Shown: positions 26,239 through 34,582 of the stretch, one piece after another
Layout of the letters: each line of letters begins with the position of its first letter
Position numbering within the stretch: position 1 is the first letter of the stretch
Source: Achromobacter anxifer
GTDB lineage: Bacteria; Pseudomonadota; Gammaproteobacteria; Burkholderiales; Burkholderiaceae_B
Reading direction: 5' to 3'
NCBI RefSeq assembly: GCF_903652925.1
Contig: NZ_CAHLAR010000003.1
Span: forward strand, 62,001-126,000
Length of the DNA stretch: 64,000 nt
Notes under the pieces: model-generated
Database searches by the model: none
What the model was told of the DNA's origin: nothing
What the model saw: only the letters and a program-made list of their open reading frames with translations
Made by a program: the position numbers and the translations under genes

Positions 26239-28809
26239 ATGGAAGTTTCCCGTATCCGAGCACTGCGCGGCCCCAATCTGTGGAGCAAGAACACCGCGAT
26301 CGAGGCCATCGTTTCCTGCGCCGACGCCGAATGCTCCATCGACAACCTGCCTGATTTCGAAGCGCGCCTGCGCGCGCGTCTGCCCCAGACCGGCCTGCTG
26401 CGTCCCGAAGGGCATCAGGGCGCGGTCTCCATCGCCCACGTGCTGCAAATCGTCGCGCTGACGATGCAGGCGCACGCCGGCTGCCCGGTCACGTTCGGCC
26501 GCACCGCGTCCACCATCGAACCCGGCGTGTTCCAGGTGGTGGTCGAGTACAGCGAGGAAGAAGTCGGCAGGCTGGCAATGGAACTGGCTCAAGTGCTGGT
26601 GCGCGCCGCGCTGGACGACACGCCCTTCGATCTCGCCGACGCCTTGAAGCGCCTGCGCGAACTGGACGAAGACGTGCGCCTCGGCCCCAGCACCGGCTCC
26701 ATCGTCAACGCCGCCACCGCCCGCAACATCCCGTACCGCCGCCTGACCCAGGGCAGCATGGTGCAGTTCGGCTGGGGCAGCAAGCAGCGCCGCATCCAGG
26801 CTGCCGAAACCGACCTGACCAGCGCCATCTCCGAATCCATCGCGCAGGACAAGGACCTGACCAAGATGCTGCTGGACGCCGCCGGCGTGCCGGTGCCCAT
26901 GGGACGCTCGGTGACCACCGCCGAGGAAGCCTGGGCCGCGGCCGAGGAACTGGGCGGCCCGGTCGTGGTCAAGCCGCGCGACGGCAGCCAGGGGCGCGGC
27001 GTCGCCGTCAACATCGAAACGCGCGAGCGCGTGATCCAGGCCTTTGAAGTGGCCGAGGAAATCAGCTCCGAAGTCATCGTCGAACGCTATATCCCGGGCC
27101 ACGATTTCCGCCTGCTGGTGGTGGGCGGCGCGCTGGTCGCGGCCTCGCGCCGCGATCCGCCGCAAGTCACGGGCGACGGCGTGCAGACCATCCGCCAGCT
27201 GGTGGACCAGGTCAACGCCGACCCGCTACGCGGCGACGGCCACGCCACCTCGCTGACCAAGATCCGCTTCGACGACATCGCCCTGGCCACGCTCAAGAAG
27301 CAAGGCTTCGACGCCGACTCCGTGCCGCCCTCCGGCACGCTGATCTTCCTGCGCAACAACGCCAACCTGAGCACCGGCGGCTCGGCCACCGACGTGACCG
27401 ACGAAGTGCACCCCGAAATGGCTGCGCGCGCGGTATCGGCGGCGCGCATGATCGGCCTGGACATCTGCGGCGTGGACGTGGTGGCCGAAAGCGTGCTCTA
27501 CCCGCTGGAAGACCAGCATGGCGGCGTGGTGGAAGTGAACGCCGCGCCCGGCCTGCGCATGCACCTGAATCCCTCGTTCGGCAAGGGCCGCGCCGTGGGC
27601 GAGGCCATCATCGCCAACATGTACGCGGACGGCGACGACGGCCGCATCCCGGTGGTGGCCATCGCCGGCACCAACGGCAAGACCACCACCGTGCGCCTGA
27701 CGGCGCACATCCTGGGCGTCGCCGGCAACCGCGTCGGCATGACCAACTCCGACGGCGTCTACGTCGACAACCTGCGCATCGACACTGGCGATTGCAGCGG
27801 CCCGCGCAGCGCCCGCAGCGTGCTCATGCACCCGGACGTGGACGCGGCCGTGTTCGAAACCGCGCGCGGCGGCATCCTGCGCGAAGGCCTGGCCTTCGAC
27901 CGCTGCAACGTGGCCATCGTCACCAACATCGGCATGGGCGACCACCTGGGCCTGGGCTACATCAGCACGGTCGAGGACCTGGCGGTGGTCAAGCGCGTGA
28001 TCGTGCAGCACGTGCACCCCGCGGGCACCGCGGTGCTGAACGCCGCCGATCCCATCGTGGCCGAAATGGCCGCGAGCTGCCCCGGCTCGATCACCTACTT
28101 CGCCGAGGACCGCAATCATCCCGTGCTGGCCACGCACCGCGCGCAGGGCCTGCGCTGCGTGTACCGCGACGGCGACGCCATCGTGACCGCGCACGGCGCC
28201 GAAGAGACCCGCTATCCGCTGGCCTCGATTCCGCTCACGCGCAATGGCACGATCACCTTCCAGGTCGAAAACGCCATGGCCTCGATCGCCGCCGCCTGGG
28301 CCCTGGGCCTGGACACGGACATCATCCGCCGCGGCCTGGCCACCTTCGTCAACGACGCCCAGACCGCGCCCGGACGCTTCAACGTGTTCGACTATCGCGG
28401 CGCCACGGTGATCGCCGACTACGGCCACAACCCCGATGCCATCCTCGCCCTGGTGCGCGCGGTGGACGCAATGCCCGCCAAACGCCGCTCCGTGGTCATC
28501 AGCGGCGCGGGCGACCGCCGCGACGAAGACATCCGGATGCAGACCGAGATCCTCGGCGAGGCCTTCGACGACGTGCTGCTCTATGAGGACCAGTGCCAAC
28601 GCGGCCGCGCTGACGGCGAAGTGCTGGCCCTGCTGCAGCAGGGCCTGGCCAACGCCACCCGCAGCAAGCACATCGAAGCGATCCACGGCGAGTTCCTCGC
28701 AATCGATAAGGCGCTGGCGCGCCTGAATCCCGGCGACCTGTGCCTGATCCTGGTCGACCAGGTCGAAGAGGCGCTGGAGCACATCGCGCGCCGCATCGCC
28801 CAGGCCTGA
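26239..28809 (+). CDS. cphA: Cyanophycin synthetase paralogue 2 (intact Mur-ligase site, altered N domain and ATP-grasp)
   Basis: An 856-residue second CphA homologue with the same three-domain order. Here the N-domain site is lost: the position equivalent to HxxEH reads H67-V-L-Q-I. The ATP-grasp block reads KPRDGSQGRG (from residue 245), with Ser-Gln in place of Asn-His. In contrast the Mur-ligase half is canonical, with GTNGKTTT (from 477) and DYGHNPDA (around 727-733). The pattern is the mirror image of the first paralogue, so this copy may mainly add Arg side chains and the two may form a hetero-complex; that is inference from motifs. The pair is probably one transcript ending at the strong terminator at 28833. 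No cyanophycinase gene is in the window. Confidence 0.88.
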   Translation: MEVSRIRALRGPNLWSKNTAIEAIVSCADAECSIDNLPDFEARLRARLPQTGLLRPEGHQGAVSIAHVLQIVALTMQAHAGCPVTFGRTASTIEPGVFQVVVEYSEEEVGRLAMELAQVLVRAALDDTPFDLADALKRLRELDEDVRLGPSTGSIVNAATARNIPYRRLTQGSMVQFGWGSKQRRIQAAETDLTSAISESIAQDKDLTKMLLDAAGVPVPMGRSVTTAEEAWAAAEELGGPVVVKPRDGSQGRGVAVNIETRERVIQAFEVAEEISSEVIVERYIPGHDFRLLVVGGALVAASRRDPPQVTGDGVQTIRQLVDQVNADPLRGDGHATSLTKIRFDDIALATLKKQGFDADSVPPSGTLIFLRNNANLSTGGSATDVTDEVHPEMAARAVSAARMIGLDICGVDVVAESVLYPLEDQHGGVVEVNAAPGLRMHLNPSFGKGRAVGEAIIANMYADGDDGRIPVVAIAGTNGKTTTVRLTAHILGVAGNRVGMTNSDGVYVDNLRIDTGDCSGPRSARSVLMHPDVDAAVFETARGGILREGLAFDRCNVAIVTNIGMGDHLGLGYISTVEDLAVVKRVIVQHVHPAGTAVLNAADPIVAEMAASCPGSITYFAEDRNHPVLATHRAQGLRCVYRDGDAIVTAHGAEETRYPLASIPLTRNGTITFQVENAMASIAAAWALGLDTDIIRRGLATFVNDAQTAPGRFNVFDYRGATVIADYGHNPDAILALVRAVDAMPAKRRSVVISGAGDRRDEDIRMQTEILGEAFDDVLLYEDQCQRGRADGEVLALLQQGLANATRSKHIEAIHGEFLAIDKALARLNPGDLCLILVDQVEEALEHIARRIAQA

Positions 28810-28832
28810 ACCCTGCGCGGTTCCTGATGTGA

Positions 28833-28860
28833 AAACGGGGCGCCCTTGGGCGCCCCGTTT
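28833..28860 (+). terminator. Rho-independent terminator of the cphA operon
   Basis: AAACGGGGCGCCC (28833-28845) and GGGCGCCCCGTTT (28848-28860) form a perfect 13-base stem with a two-base centre, 24 bases after the second cphA stop. The A/T ends of the stem make it usable from both strands, and it also lies 26 bases past the 3' end of the minus-strand small lipoprotein gene. Confidence 0.85.
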
Positions 28861-28885
28861 GCGTTGCGTGGCAGCGAGCGGCTGC

Positions 28886-29008
28886 TCAACTGCTGGACGG
28901 CGCGGCCACCGGCGCGGCGGCCTGGTACCTATCCGTCACGTGGGTGCATCCCATGGCCGTCACCGCGGCCAGCGCCAGCAAGATCGCGCTGCAAAGTCGT
29001 TGCGTCAT
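28886..29008 (-). CDS. Small lipoprotein, 40 residues
   Basis: A short gene with a clear export signature: MTQRLCSAILLALAAVTAMG followed by Cys21, then a 19-residue Ala/Pro/Ser-rich tail. The hydrophobic core and Gly-Cys junction fit a lipoprotein signal, although Ala rather than Leu sits at -3. GGAG lies 10 bases before the ATG, a little far. The mature peptide would be only about 20 residues, similar in size to entericidin-like and other tiny envelope lipoproteins; no specific family is recognised. It is divergent from the CsbD stress operon and ends beside the cphA terminator. Confidence 0.55.
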   Translation of the reverse strand: MTQRLCSAILLALAAVTAMGCTHVTDRYQAAAPVAAPSSS

Positions 29009-29365
29009 GCGTGTGTTTCTCCGTTTTCTGAGGCCGAACCTGCCTGCGGGTTCCGCCATGACTATACCGTTGCCCCTCCCTGCAAGCCAGTTGGGAATGT
29101 CCTGTCCGGATGCCGCAGATCCGGTTACCTGCCTCCCTCAAAAGAGGACAAGACATTGCGGAAATGTAACTGTCGGTCCTAGTGCGCCTGCAACCCCTCC
29201 CCGTCCGAAATCGCGCGATTTCCGCGCGGGCGCGTCGTTACATTTACCCACAGCCAGGTTTGACAGGCCTCGGTGGCGACCCTTACGGTGAAGACGTCCC
29301 ACTCAACCACGGCTGCAAGGTTCGGAAGACGCGAACCGGATGCCGCAAGCTACAGGAGAGGTCAC
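29009..29365. promoter_or_regulatory. Intergenic region upstream of the stress trio
   Basis: 357 bases without a convincing gene between the small lipoprotein and CsbD. It must hold the promoters for both directions. GGAAATGTAACT at 29159-29170 and TTACATTTACCC near 29239 look like possible promoter elements, but neither fits a sigma consensus well enough to name. The CsbD Shine-Dalgarno AGGAG (29353-29357) is the only firm element. Confidence 0.35.
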
Positions 29366-29566
29366 ATGAATAACGACATCATCGCTGGCAAGTGGAAGCA
29401 ACTGGCAGGCAAGGCCAAGGCCGCCTGGGGTGAGCTCACCGACGACGAACTGACCCGCACGGAAGGCAATGCCGAACGCTTGGCCGGTTTGATCCAGGAG
29501 CGCTACGGCAAGACCAAGGAGCAGGCTGAAAAGGAAGTCCGGGATTTCTTCGACCGCAATCCCTGA
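29366..29566 (+). CDS. CsbD-family stress protein
   Basis: A 66-residue hydrophilic protein. It opens with MNNDIIAGKWKQLAGKAKAAWGELTDDE, the CsbD signature, and continues with ERYGKTKEQAEKEV. CsbD-like proteins are general-stress products (sigma-B dependent in Bacillus) with no known biochemical activity. AGGAG 8 bases upstream supports this ATG rather than the upstream in-frame one at 29273. A DUF1328 gene follows after 27 bases and a BON-domain gene after that, a typical stress-induced grouping. Confidence 0.92.
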   Translation: MNNDIIAGKWKQLAGKAKAAWGELTDDELTRTEGNAERLAGLIQERYGKTKEQAEKEVRDFFDRNP

Positions 29567-29593
29567 TCCGTCCAACCACCAGGAGAAGCTGAC

Positions 29594-29758
29594 ATGCTGC
29601 ACTACGCCGTAGTTTTCTTCGTCATCGCCATCATCGCGGCTGTCCTGGGCTTCGGCGGCATCGCCGCCGGCGCTGCGGGCATCGCCAAGATCCTGTTCTT
29701 CGTCTTCCTGGTACTGGCGCTGCTGTCCATTCTTGGCGGCGCATTCCGCAAGAAATAG
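29594..29758 (+). CDS. DUF1328 small membrane protein
   Basis: A 54-residue protein with two hydrophobic segments: [19 protein letters not shown], then [21 protein letters not shown] and a basic FRKK end. This matches the DUF1328/YtjA family of tiny inner-membrane proteins of unknown role. AGGAG lies upstream at 29581. It sits between the CsbD and BON genes and is inferred to be co-expressed with them under envelope or osmotic stress. Confidence 0.9.
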   Translation: MLHYAVVFFVIAIIAAVLGFGGIAAGAAGIAKILFFVFLVLALLSILGGAFRKK

Positions 29759-29831
29759 GAGCTGCCACGCAGGCATCCTGCCATCCCCCGCGTTCCGACG
29801 CGCTGAACCATCACCAACAAGGAGCATGACT

Positions 29832-30170
29832 ATGGAATTCCGCAAGCTGATCGCCGCCGCTGCACTGGGCACGGGCGCCGTCTTCACTTCCATGGCTTTT
29901 GCCGCCGACGACGGCAAGCCGAAACAGTCCGTGGGTGAATATGCGTCCGACGCCACCGTGACCACCAAGGTCAAGGCCGCCATCGTGGCCGACAAGCAGC
30001 TGAGCGCGCTGGACATCGCCGTGGAAACCAACGGCGGCGTCACCAAGCTGACGGGTACCGTGGGCACCGCGGCTGAAGCCGATCACGCCGCCACCGTGAC
30101 GCGCGGCGTCGAAGGCGTCAAGCAAGTGATGAACAACATCAAGGTCGACCCGGCCAAGAACAAGAAGTAG
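29832..30170 (+). CDS. BON-domain periplasmic protein (OsmY-like)
   Basis: A 112-residue exported protein. A signal peptide (MEFRKLIAAAALGTGAVFTS, then MAFA-A) is followed by a single BON domain (about 35-105: SDATVTTKVKAAIV, TNGGVTKLTGTV, GVEGVKQVMNNIKV). BON domains bind phospholipid or envelope components; OsmY has two, this protein one. AAGGAG lies 7 bases before the ATG at 29832 but only 1 before the ATG at 29826, so the second was chosen. It is the last gene of the CsbD-DUF1328-BON run and is followed by a strong bidirectional terminator. Confidence 0.9.
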   Translation: MEFRKLIAAAALGTGAVFTSMAFAADDGKPKQSVGEYASDATVTTKVKAAIVADKQLSALDIAVETNGGVTKLTGTVGTAAEADHAATVTRGVEGVKQVMNNIKVDPAKNKK

Positions 30171-30202
30171 ACCCTTGGGGCCCTCGGGCCCTATCCTGAA
30201 AG

Positions 30203-30241
30203 ACAATGCGGCGCCTGTGTTCGACACAGGCGCCGCATTGT
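30203..30241. terminator. Bidirectional terminator between the BON and PhzF genes
   Basis: CAATGCGGCGCCTGTG (30204-30219) and CACAGGCGCCGCATTG (30225-30240) form a perfect 16-base stem around TTCGA, followed by TTT. It lies between two convergent genes and can serve both. Confidence 0.85.
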
Positions 30242-30277
30242 TTCTGCGGCCGCGCTTCTGGGCGGCCGGCTCAAGGC

Positions 30278-31150
30278 TCAGACATCAACCGTGCCCCGGC
30301 CGATCTCCAGCGCCCGCCCGCCCACCTGGATCCGGCCGTCGGCCTGGACGTCCAGCAACAGCCGGCACGGCCTGCCCATCTGGTCGCCCTGCTCCACCAG
30401 GATGCTGGCGGGCAAGGGACGGTCTTGATACCGCAGCCAGCCGCCCAGGTTGGCGCAGGCGGAACCCGTGCCGGCGTCCTCGTTCACGCCGCCGCCCGCC
30501 TTGGCATAGAAGTAGCGCGCCACCACCACCTGCCGCCCGTCCTGCTGGCGGCTGTCGTCGAAGGCAAAGGCGTACATGACCCTGCGGCCGATGCTGTTGG
30601 CCTGCCAGCGGTCCAGCCGCGAGGCATCGGGCGCGATGCGGCGCACGGCCGCTACGCTGGCGAGCGGCACCAGCAGCTGATCGGCGCCCGTATCGACCCA
30701 GACCGGATCGCCCAGCAGGTCGCCAGCGTCCAGGCCCAGCAAGCCGGCGATGCCGGCGCGATCGAGCGCAGGGGCCGCGGTGCGCACGCCGTCCGGGCAC
30801 GGCGCGGTAAAGGTCCAGGCATCGCCGCGCGCCGTCACCGGCACCACGCCGGCGGCGAACTCCAGCGTCAACGCGTCGCCGGTGTGCCGCAGGTCGCGCA
30901 CGACCTGCGAGGTGCCTATGGTGGGATGGCCCGCGAACTTCATTTCGAAGCCCGGCGTAAAGATGCGCACCCGCGCGGCCGCCTTGTCCGAAGGCAGGAT
31001 GAAGGTCGTCTCGGACAGGTTGAATTGCGCCGCCAGGTTCAGCATGGTGGCGTCATCCATGCCGCGCGCGTCCTCGAACACGCAGAGCTGGTTGCCGCTG
31101 AAGGTGGAGGAAGCGAATACGTTTAGCAGGCGGAATGCGTAGGAGGCCAT
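30278..31150 (-). CDS. PhzF-family isomerase/epimerase-like protein
   Basis: A 290-residue protein of the PhzF (diaminopimelate-epimerase-like) fold. It shows LLNVFASSTFSGNQLCVF at the start, the catalytic Glu in NLSETTFI, FAGHPTIGTSQV, and the late block GTGSACANLGGWL. PhzF itself isomerises a phenazine precursor; most homologues, including this one outside any phenazine cluster, have unknown substrates. The ATG at 31150 was chosen because conserved sequence starts there, although no good Shine-Dalgarno is seen. It is downstream of ftrD on the same strand but 78 bases away and functionally separate. Confidence 0.88.
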   Translation of the reverse strand: MASYAFRLLNVFASSTFSGNQLCVFEDARGMDDATMLNLAAQFNLSETTFILPSDKAAARVRIFTPGFEMKFAGHPTIGTSQVVRDLRHTGDALTLEFAAGVVPVTARGDAWTFTAPCPDGVRTAAPALDRAGIAGLLGLDAGDLLGDPVWVDTGADQLLVPLASVAAVRRIAPDASRLDRWQANSIGRRVMYAFAFDDSRQQDGRQVVVARYFYAKAGGGVNEDAGTGSACANLGGWLRYQDRPLPASILVEQGDQMGRPCRLLLDVQADGRIQVGGRALEIGRGTVDV

Positions 31151-31228
31151 GGCGGTAGCGGGAGTTGAAAAAACAGCGCCGGCGAGCGCCGGCGCAGTTC
31201 CCACTTTATCGCAAGCCTCCAGCGCCTG

Positions 31229-32632
31229 CTACCAGACCGCGAAGAAAAGCACCCAGGCAAGGCAGAACGGAACCAGGCCGGCGGCCAGCACCAGCCATGC
31301 AAGACCCTTGCGCCATGCGCTGGCCAGGCGTGGCTTCAGCAGGCGCGCGTACAGGCGCAAGGTCCACAGCACCGCCAGGCTCAGCAGCGTGAAGCGCACG
31401 GGCGCGGCCCAGGCGGCTTGCATCCCTTCGTGCTTGAGCAGATTGACGGTGGTGGCGGACAAGCCCAGGAACACGCCGATGCCGGCGGACGGAATCAGCG
31501 CCTGCGCCAGCTTGTGCAGGCCCGGACGCCCCCAGCGCGTGGCGGGCTCGTCGGGCACGGGCGCGGCAGGCGCCAGGCGGTCGGCGATCCACAGCGACAG
31601 GAAGCTCGCCCCGCCAACGCAGATCGTGGCGCCGACGACGAACATCAGGATGCCCGCGCCGTCCAGCCAGGAGAAGCTGTCGTTGACCTCCGGATAGTGG
31701 GTGAGGATGAACCAGGGCGCGTTGTCCAGCAGCGGCCACATGATGTCGTGCTCGACCAGCCAGGTCGCGGCCCACTGTTTGGCGGTCACGTACCAGGGGC
31801 TGGCGCTCCAGAGGAAGGCGCCGATTGCGATGCCCATCAACCCGAAGCACAGCAGCGCCGTCTGCCAGGGGTCGCCCTGGGTGACGTGCACGATCTCTTC
31901 TTCGGGCGAGCGCGGCGTCAGCTCGATCGCGCCGCGGTAGCCGCTGCAACGGCCGCAGACATGGCAATCGCCGGCGCCCTTCATGTGGCGCAGCGGCACC
32001 AGCGGCGCACAGTTGATGGGCTCGATGCGGATGACCGGATGGCGCCACTTTTCCTCGTCGACCTTGAAGTGCCAGGGCGCAAGCTTGGCCAGCAGATTGA
32101 AGACGCCATTGACCGGGCACAGGTACTTGCACCACACGCGCTTGCTGCGGCCGTAGCGCCAGCCGACGATCATGGCCGCCACCGTGGAGCCGCCCAGCAC
32201 CGCCAGCACCGCCAGCGGATACTGGTACACGCTGACCAGTTGCCCGTAGACCGTGGTCAGCGCGAACGCGACGAAGGGCCAGCCGCCCCAGCGCATCCAC
32301 TTCGGAATGGCGCGCCCCTGGCCGCGCTCGCTGGCCCATTCGGTCAGCATGCCCTCGGGACAGAGCCAGCCGCACCAGGCCCGGCCCAGGATGGGCATGG
32401 AGATGAGCACAAACGGCCACCACACGCCCCAGAACGCGAACTGCGCGACGATGGTCAGGTTGTTGAAGACCGAGGCCGCATTGTCCGGCAAGGGCAGGAT
32501 CGCGGGCACGATCAAAAGGAACGCGTATATCGCAACAATGCCCCACTGCAGCTTGCGCAACAGCGGGGCATGGTCACGGAGAAAGTCGGCGATACGGGAG
32601 GTTGCCCTCCCGAGTGCAGCTGCCATGGTCAA
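31229..32632 (-). CDS. ftrD: FtrD-like membrane polyferredoxin of ferrous iron uptake
   Basis: A 467-residue inner-membrane protein with about eight helices. Cysteine motifs are CGWLCPEG and CKYLCPVNG in NapH/RdxA style plus a cytoplasmic CHVCGRC. In Bordetella FtrABCD, the membrane ferredoxin FtrD is thought to carry electrons that help move iron through the FtrC permease. The gene is last in the order ftrA-ftrB-ftrC-ftrD on the minus strand, 33 bases after ftrC. Assignment rests on this conserved order and on the cysteine pattern. Confidence 0.88.
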   Translation of the reverse strand: MTMAAALGRATSRIADFLRDHAPLLRKLQWGIVAIYAFLLIVPAILPLPDNAASVFNNLTIVAQFAFWGVWWPFVLISMPILGRAWCGWLCPEGMLTEWASERGQGRAIPKWMRWGGWPFVAFALTTVYGQLVSVYQYPLAVLAVLGGSTVAAMIVGWRYGRSKRVWCKYLCPVNGVFNLLAKLAPWHFKVDEEKWRHPVIRIEPINCAPLVPLRHMKGAGDCHVCGRCSGYRGAIELTPRSPEEEIVHVTQGDPWQTALLCFGLMGIAIGAFLWSASPWYVTAKQWAATWLVEHDIMWPLLDNAPWFILTHYPEVNDSFSWLDGAGILMFVVGATICVGGASFLSLWIADRLAPAAPVPDEPATRWGRPGLHKLAQALIPSAGIGVFLGLSATTVNLLKHEGMQAAWAAPVRFTLLSLAVLWTLRLYARLLKPRLASAWRKGLAWLVLAAGLVPFCLAWVLFFAVW

Positions 32633-32665
32633 ACCTTCAAATATTCAGTCCGGCAACAATCGGGT

Positions 32666-33520
32666 TCAGGATGCGCTGCGGGCTGCGGCGGAAGAAGCCC
32701 TCGCGGGCTTGCCGCCCACCCAGCGCAACAGCGCCCAGACAACAATCCAGTAAGCCACCCACAACAACACCGAAATCAATGCAGGCAAGGCGCGGTAGCC
32801 GGCGAAGTCCGCCAGGATCTTGCCTATGCCCGTGCTGTCGCTCAAGAGCCAAGAGCTGTCCCAGACCGGGTCCACGATGGTCGGCAGGACGTCCAGCGAA
32901 ATCAGATGGTCCAGGCCGCCCACCAGCAGCGAGCCGGCCAGCAGCAGCAACAGGATTTCAGTCACGCGGAAAAAGCGGCGCCAGGTGATGAGCTTGCCGC
33001 CCAGCTGCAGCAGCCAGAACGTCAGCAGCGCCACCACGAAACCCGCGGCACCGGCCAGCGCCAGCATCAGCATGTCGCTGCCGCCCTCGCCCGCCGACAC
33101 GGTGCCGTACAGGAACACGACGGTCTCGCTGCCTTCGCGCGCCACGGCGATGGCCACCAGCAGGAACAGGCCCCACCAGTTGTCGTTGGCGACGGAAGCG
33201 CGGGCCCCACCTTCAAGTTCGCCCTTGAGCGTGCGGCCGTGCTTCTTCATCCACACGACCATCTGCACCACCAGCGCGCACGCGGCCAGCGACATGATGG
33301 CCTGGAACCATTCCTGGCCCTCGTCGCTGAGCCAGTTGGACACGCCCAGCAGCACCAGCGCCAGGGCCACGGCCAGCGCCAGGCCCGCCGCGACGCCGCC
33401 CCACAGGTAGTTCAGTCCGCGCTTGCCCTCGGGCGTGGAGCGCAGCCAGGTGTACAGAATGCCCACCACCAGCATGGCTTCGACGCTTTCGCGCCAGACG
33501 ATGAAAAGTACCTGTTCCAT
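32666..33520 (-). CDS. ftrC: FtrC-like iron permease (Ftr1/EfeU family)
   Basis: A 284-residue membrane protein with about seven helices and the two iron-binding RExxE motifs of the Ftr1/EfeU family: RESVE (residues 10-14, first helix) and REGSE (128-132). These carry Fe(III) across the membrane after oxidation of Fe(II). It follows ftrB after 14 bases and precedes ftrD by 33, matching Bordetella ftrABCD. The partner cupredoxin and P19-type genes lie immediately upstream. Confidence 0.93.
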   Translation of the reverse strand: MEQVLFIVWRESVEAMLVVGILYTWLRSTPEGKRGLNYLWGGVAAGLALAVALALVLLGVSNWLSDEGQEWFQAIMSLAACALVVQMVVWMKKHGRTLKGELEGGARASVANDNWWGLFLLVAIAVAREGSETVVFLYGTVSAGEGGSDMLMLALAGAAGFVVALLTFWLLQLGGKLITWRRFFRVTEILLLLLAGSLLVGGLDHLISLDVLPTIVDPVWDSSWLLSDSTGIGKILADFAGYRALPALISVLLWVAYWIVVWALLRWVGGKPARASSAAARSAS

Positions 33521-33534
33521 ATATAGCTACCGCG

Positions 33535-33888
33535 TCATTCCTTGGGCTTGACGACCAAGGTGCCTTTCACGTTCTGGTGAAAATCGTCGAAGAAGGGATA
33601 CTCGCCCGGACGGGAAATGGTGATCACGACGAAGGACTTCACGCCCGGTCCCAAGACCTTTTCCTTGCGCAGCGGAATGCTTTCGAACTCCACCGGCTCG
33701 TTGCTTTCGTTGATGAGCTCGATCTTGAAACGGCCCGCCGGCACTTCCAGCGTGGCGGGCTCGAACGTGCCGTTCGGCTTGAAGGTCAGCGTGAACGTGG
33801 GCAGCTCGTCCGCCTGCGCGGTCGCCGCGCCGGCCAGGCCTGCCAGGCCGATCAGGATTGCCGCGGCGACGCGAAGCAGGCTGCGCAC
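33535..33888 (-). CDS. ftrB: FtrB-like periplasmic cupredoxin
   Basis: A 117-residue periplasmic protein. A signal peptide ends near ATAQA-DE, and a cupredoxin domain follows (TFTLTFKPNGTFEPATLEVPAG, SFVVITISRPGEYPFFDDFHQN). In FtrABCD systems FtrB is proposed to oxidise Fe(II) for the permease. It begins with GTG only 2 bases after the ftrA stop, so the genes are translationally coupled. It lacks the usual Cys of type 1 copper sites: the PFFDDFH segment has no Cys, so metal binding may differ from classical cupredoxins. Confidence 0.88.
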   Translation of the reverse strand: MRSLLRVAAAILIGLAGLAGAATAQADELPTFTLTFKPNGTFEPATLEVPAGRFKIELINESNEPVEFESIPLRKEKVLGPGVKSFVVITISRPGEYPFFDDFHQNVKGTLVVKPKE

Positions 33889-33890
33889 GA

Positions 33891-34427
33891 TCAGTAACCG
33901 CCCTTCTTGCCGGTGCCGGCGTAGACGAATTCATATTCCAGGTCGAAGGGCTCGAACCACGGGCCCACGCCGGTTTCCTTGTCGATGTGGCGACCGAAAT
34001 GGCTCATCTTGTCTTCGGTCGGCGGCAGGATGGTGTACTTCAGCTTGTACTTGCCCGGGCCTTCCAGCTTGATGTTCTCGCCGTAGTGCGGGCCGTCATT
34101 GGCGACCATGGGCATGAAGGTGCCCTTCTGCACATTCTGGCTGCCGACCTTCTGGATTTCGTACTTCACCACCAGGTAAGGCACCCATTCGCCTTCCGGG
34201 AAGCCGGTCTTGTTGCCGGCGGTGGCATGGATGTCGGCCTCGAGGTGCACATCCGAATCCTTGGCCGGGCGCATCATCCCGGGCGGGTCCATTTCGATCG
34301 GCTGCAGGTACACCGCGCCGATTTCCATTCCGCCCTTTTCCACCGGCTTGCCGATGGGGTATTCGGCCGCGTTCGCGGCGGAAACGCTCAGGGCGACAAT
34401 GGCCAGGGCCAAGGCTTTCTTGATCAT
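33891..34427 (-). CDS. ftrA: FtrA-like periplasmic iron-binding protein (P19/Tpd family)
   Basis: A 178-residue periplasmic protein of the P19/Tpd/EfeO-like iron-transport family. The signal peptide MIKKALALAIVALSVSAANA is followed by AEYPIGKPVEKGGMEIGAVY. Met- and His-rich ligands typical of P19 are visible (EIGAVYLQPIEMD, DVHLEADIHA, MSHFGRHID). It binds ferrous iron and possibly copper for the FtrBCD machinery. AAGGA lies 8 bases before the ATG at 34427, which was preferred to the ATG at 34433. It is first in the operon, with a candidate Fur box about 50 bases upstream. Confidence 0.92.
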   Translation of the reverse strand: MIKKALALAIVALSVSAANAAEYPIGKPVEKGGMEIGAVYLQPIEMDPPGMMRPAKDSDVHLEADIHATAGNKTGFPEGEWVPYLVVKYEIQKVGSQNVQKGTFMPMVANDGPHYGENIKLEGPGKYKLKYTILPPTEDKMSHFGRHIDKETGVGPWFEPFDLEYEFVYAGTGKKGGY

Positions 34428-34473
34428 GTGCATAATCCTTGAGTCACATTGAGACGACGGCTCCAAAAATACA

Positions 34474-34492
34474 AACAAGAACCGTTTTCATT
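34474..34492 (-). promoter_or_regulatory. Candidate Fur box upstream of ftrA
   Basis: Read on the minus strand, AATGAAAACGGTTCTTGTT matches a 19-base Fur consensus at 13 positions by hand count, and sits in an AT-rich patch 47 bases before the ftrA start. Fur control is established for Bordetella ftr genes, which supports the call. Confidence 0.45.
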
Positions 34493-34582
34493 AATGTAAC
34501 CAAATCAACTGACAGATCCCTGAACCTCAGCCCGTAAAACCCTGCAGTCCCTTGCGCCCGATCAAGCCAATCGAGCGACCTG

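Noticed and set aside
29009-29365. Short open frames over the gap before CsbD
   Set aside because: No Shine-Dalgarno, no conserved-looking sequence and they run into the real CsbD and lipoprotein genes.
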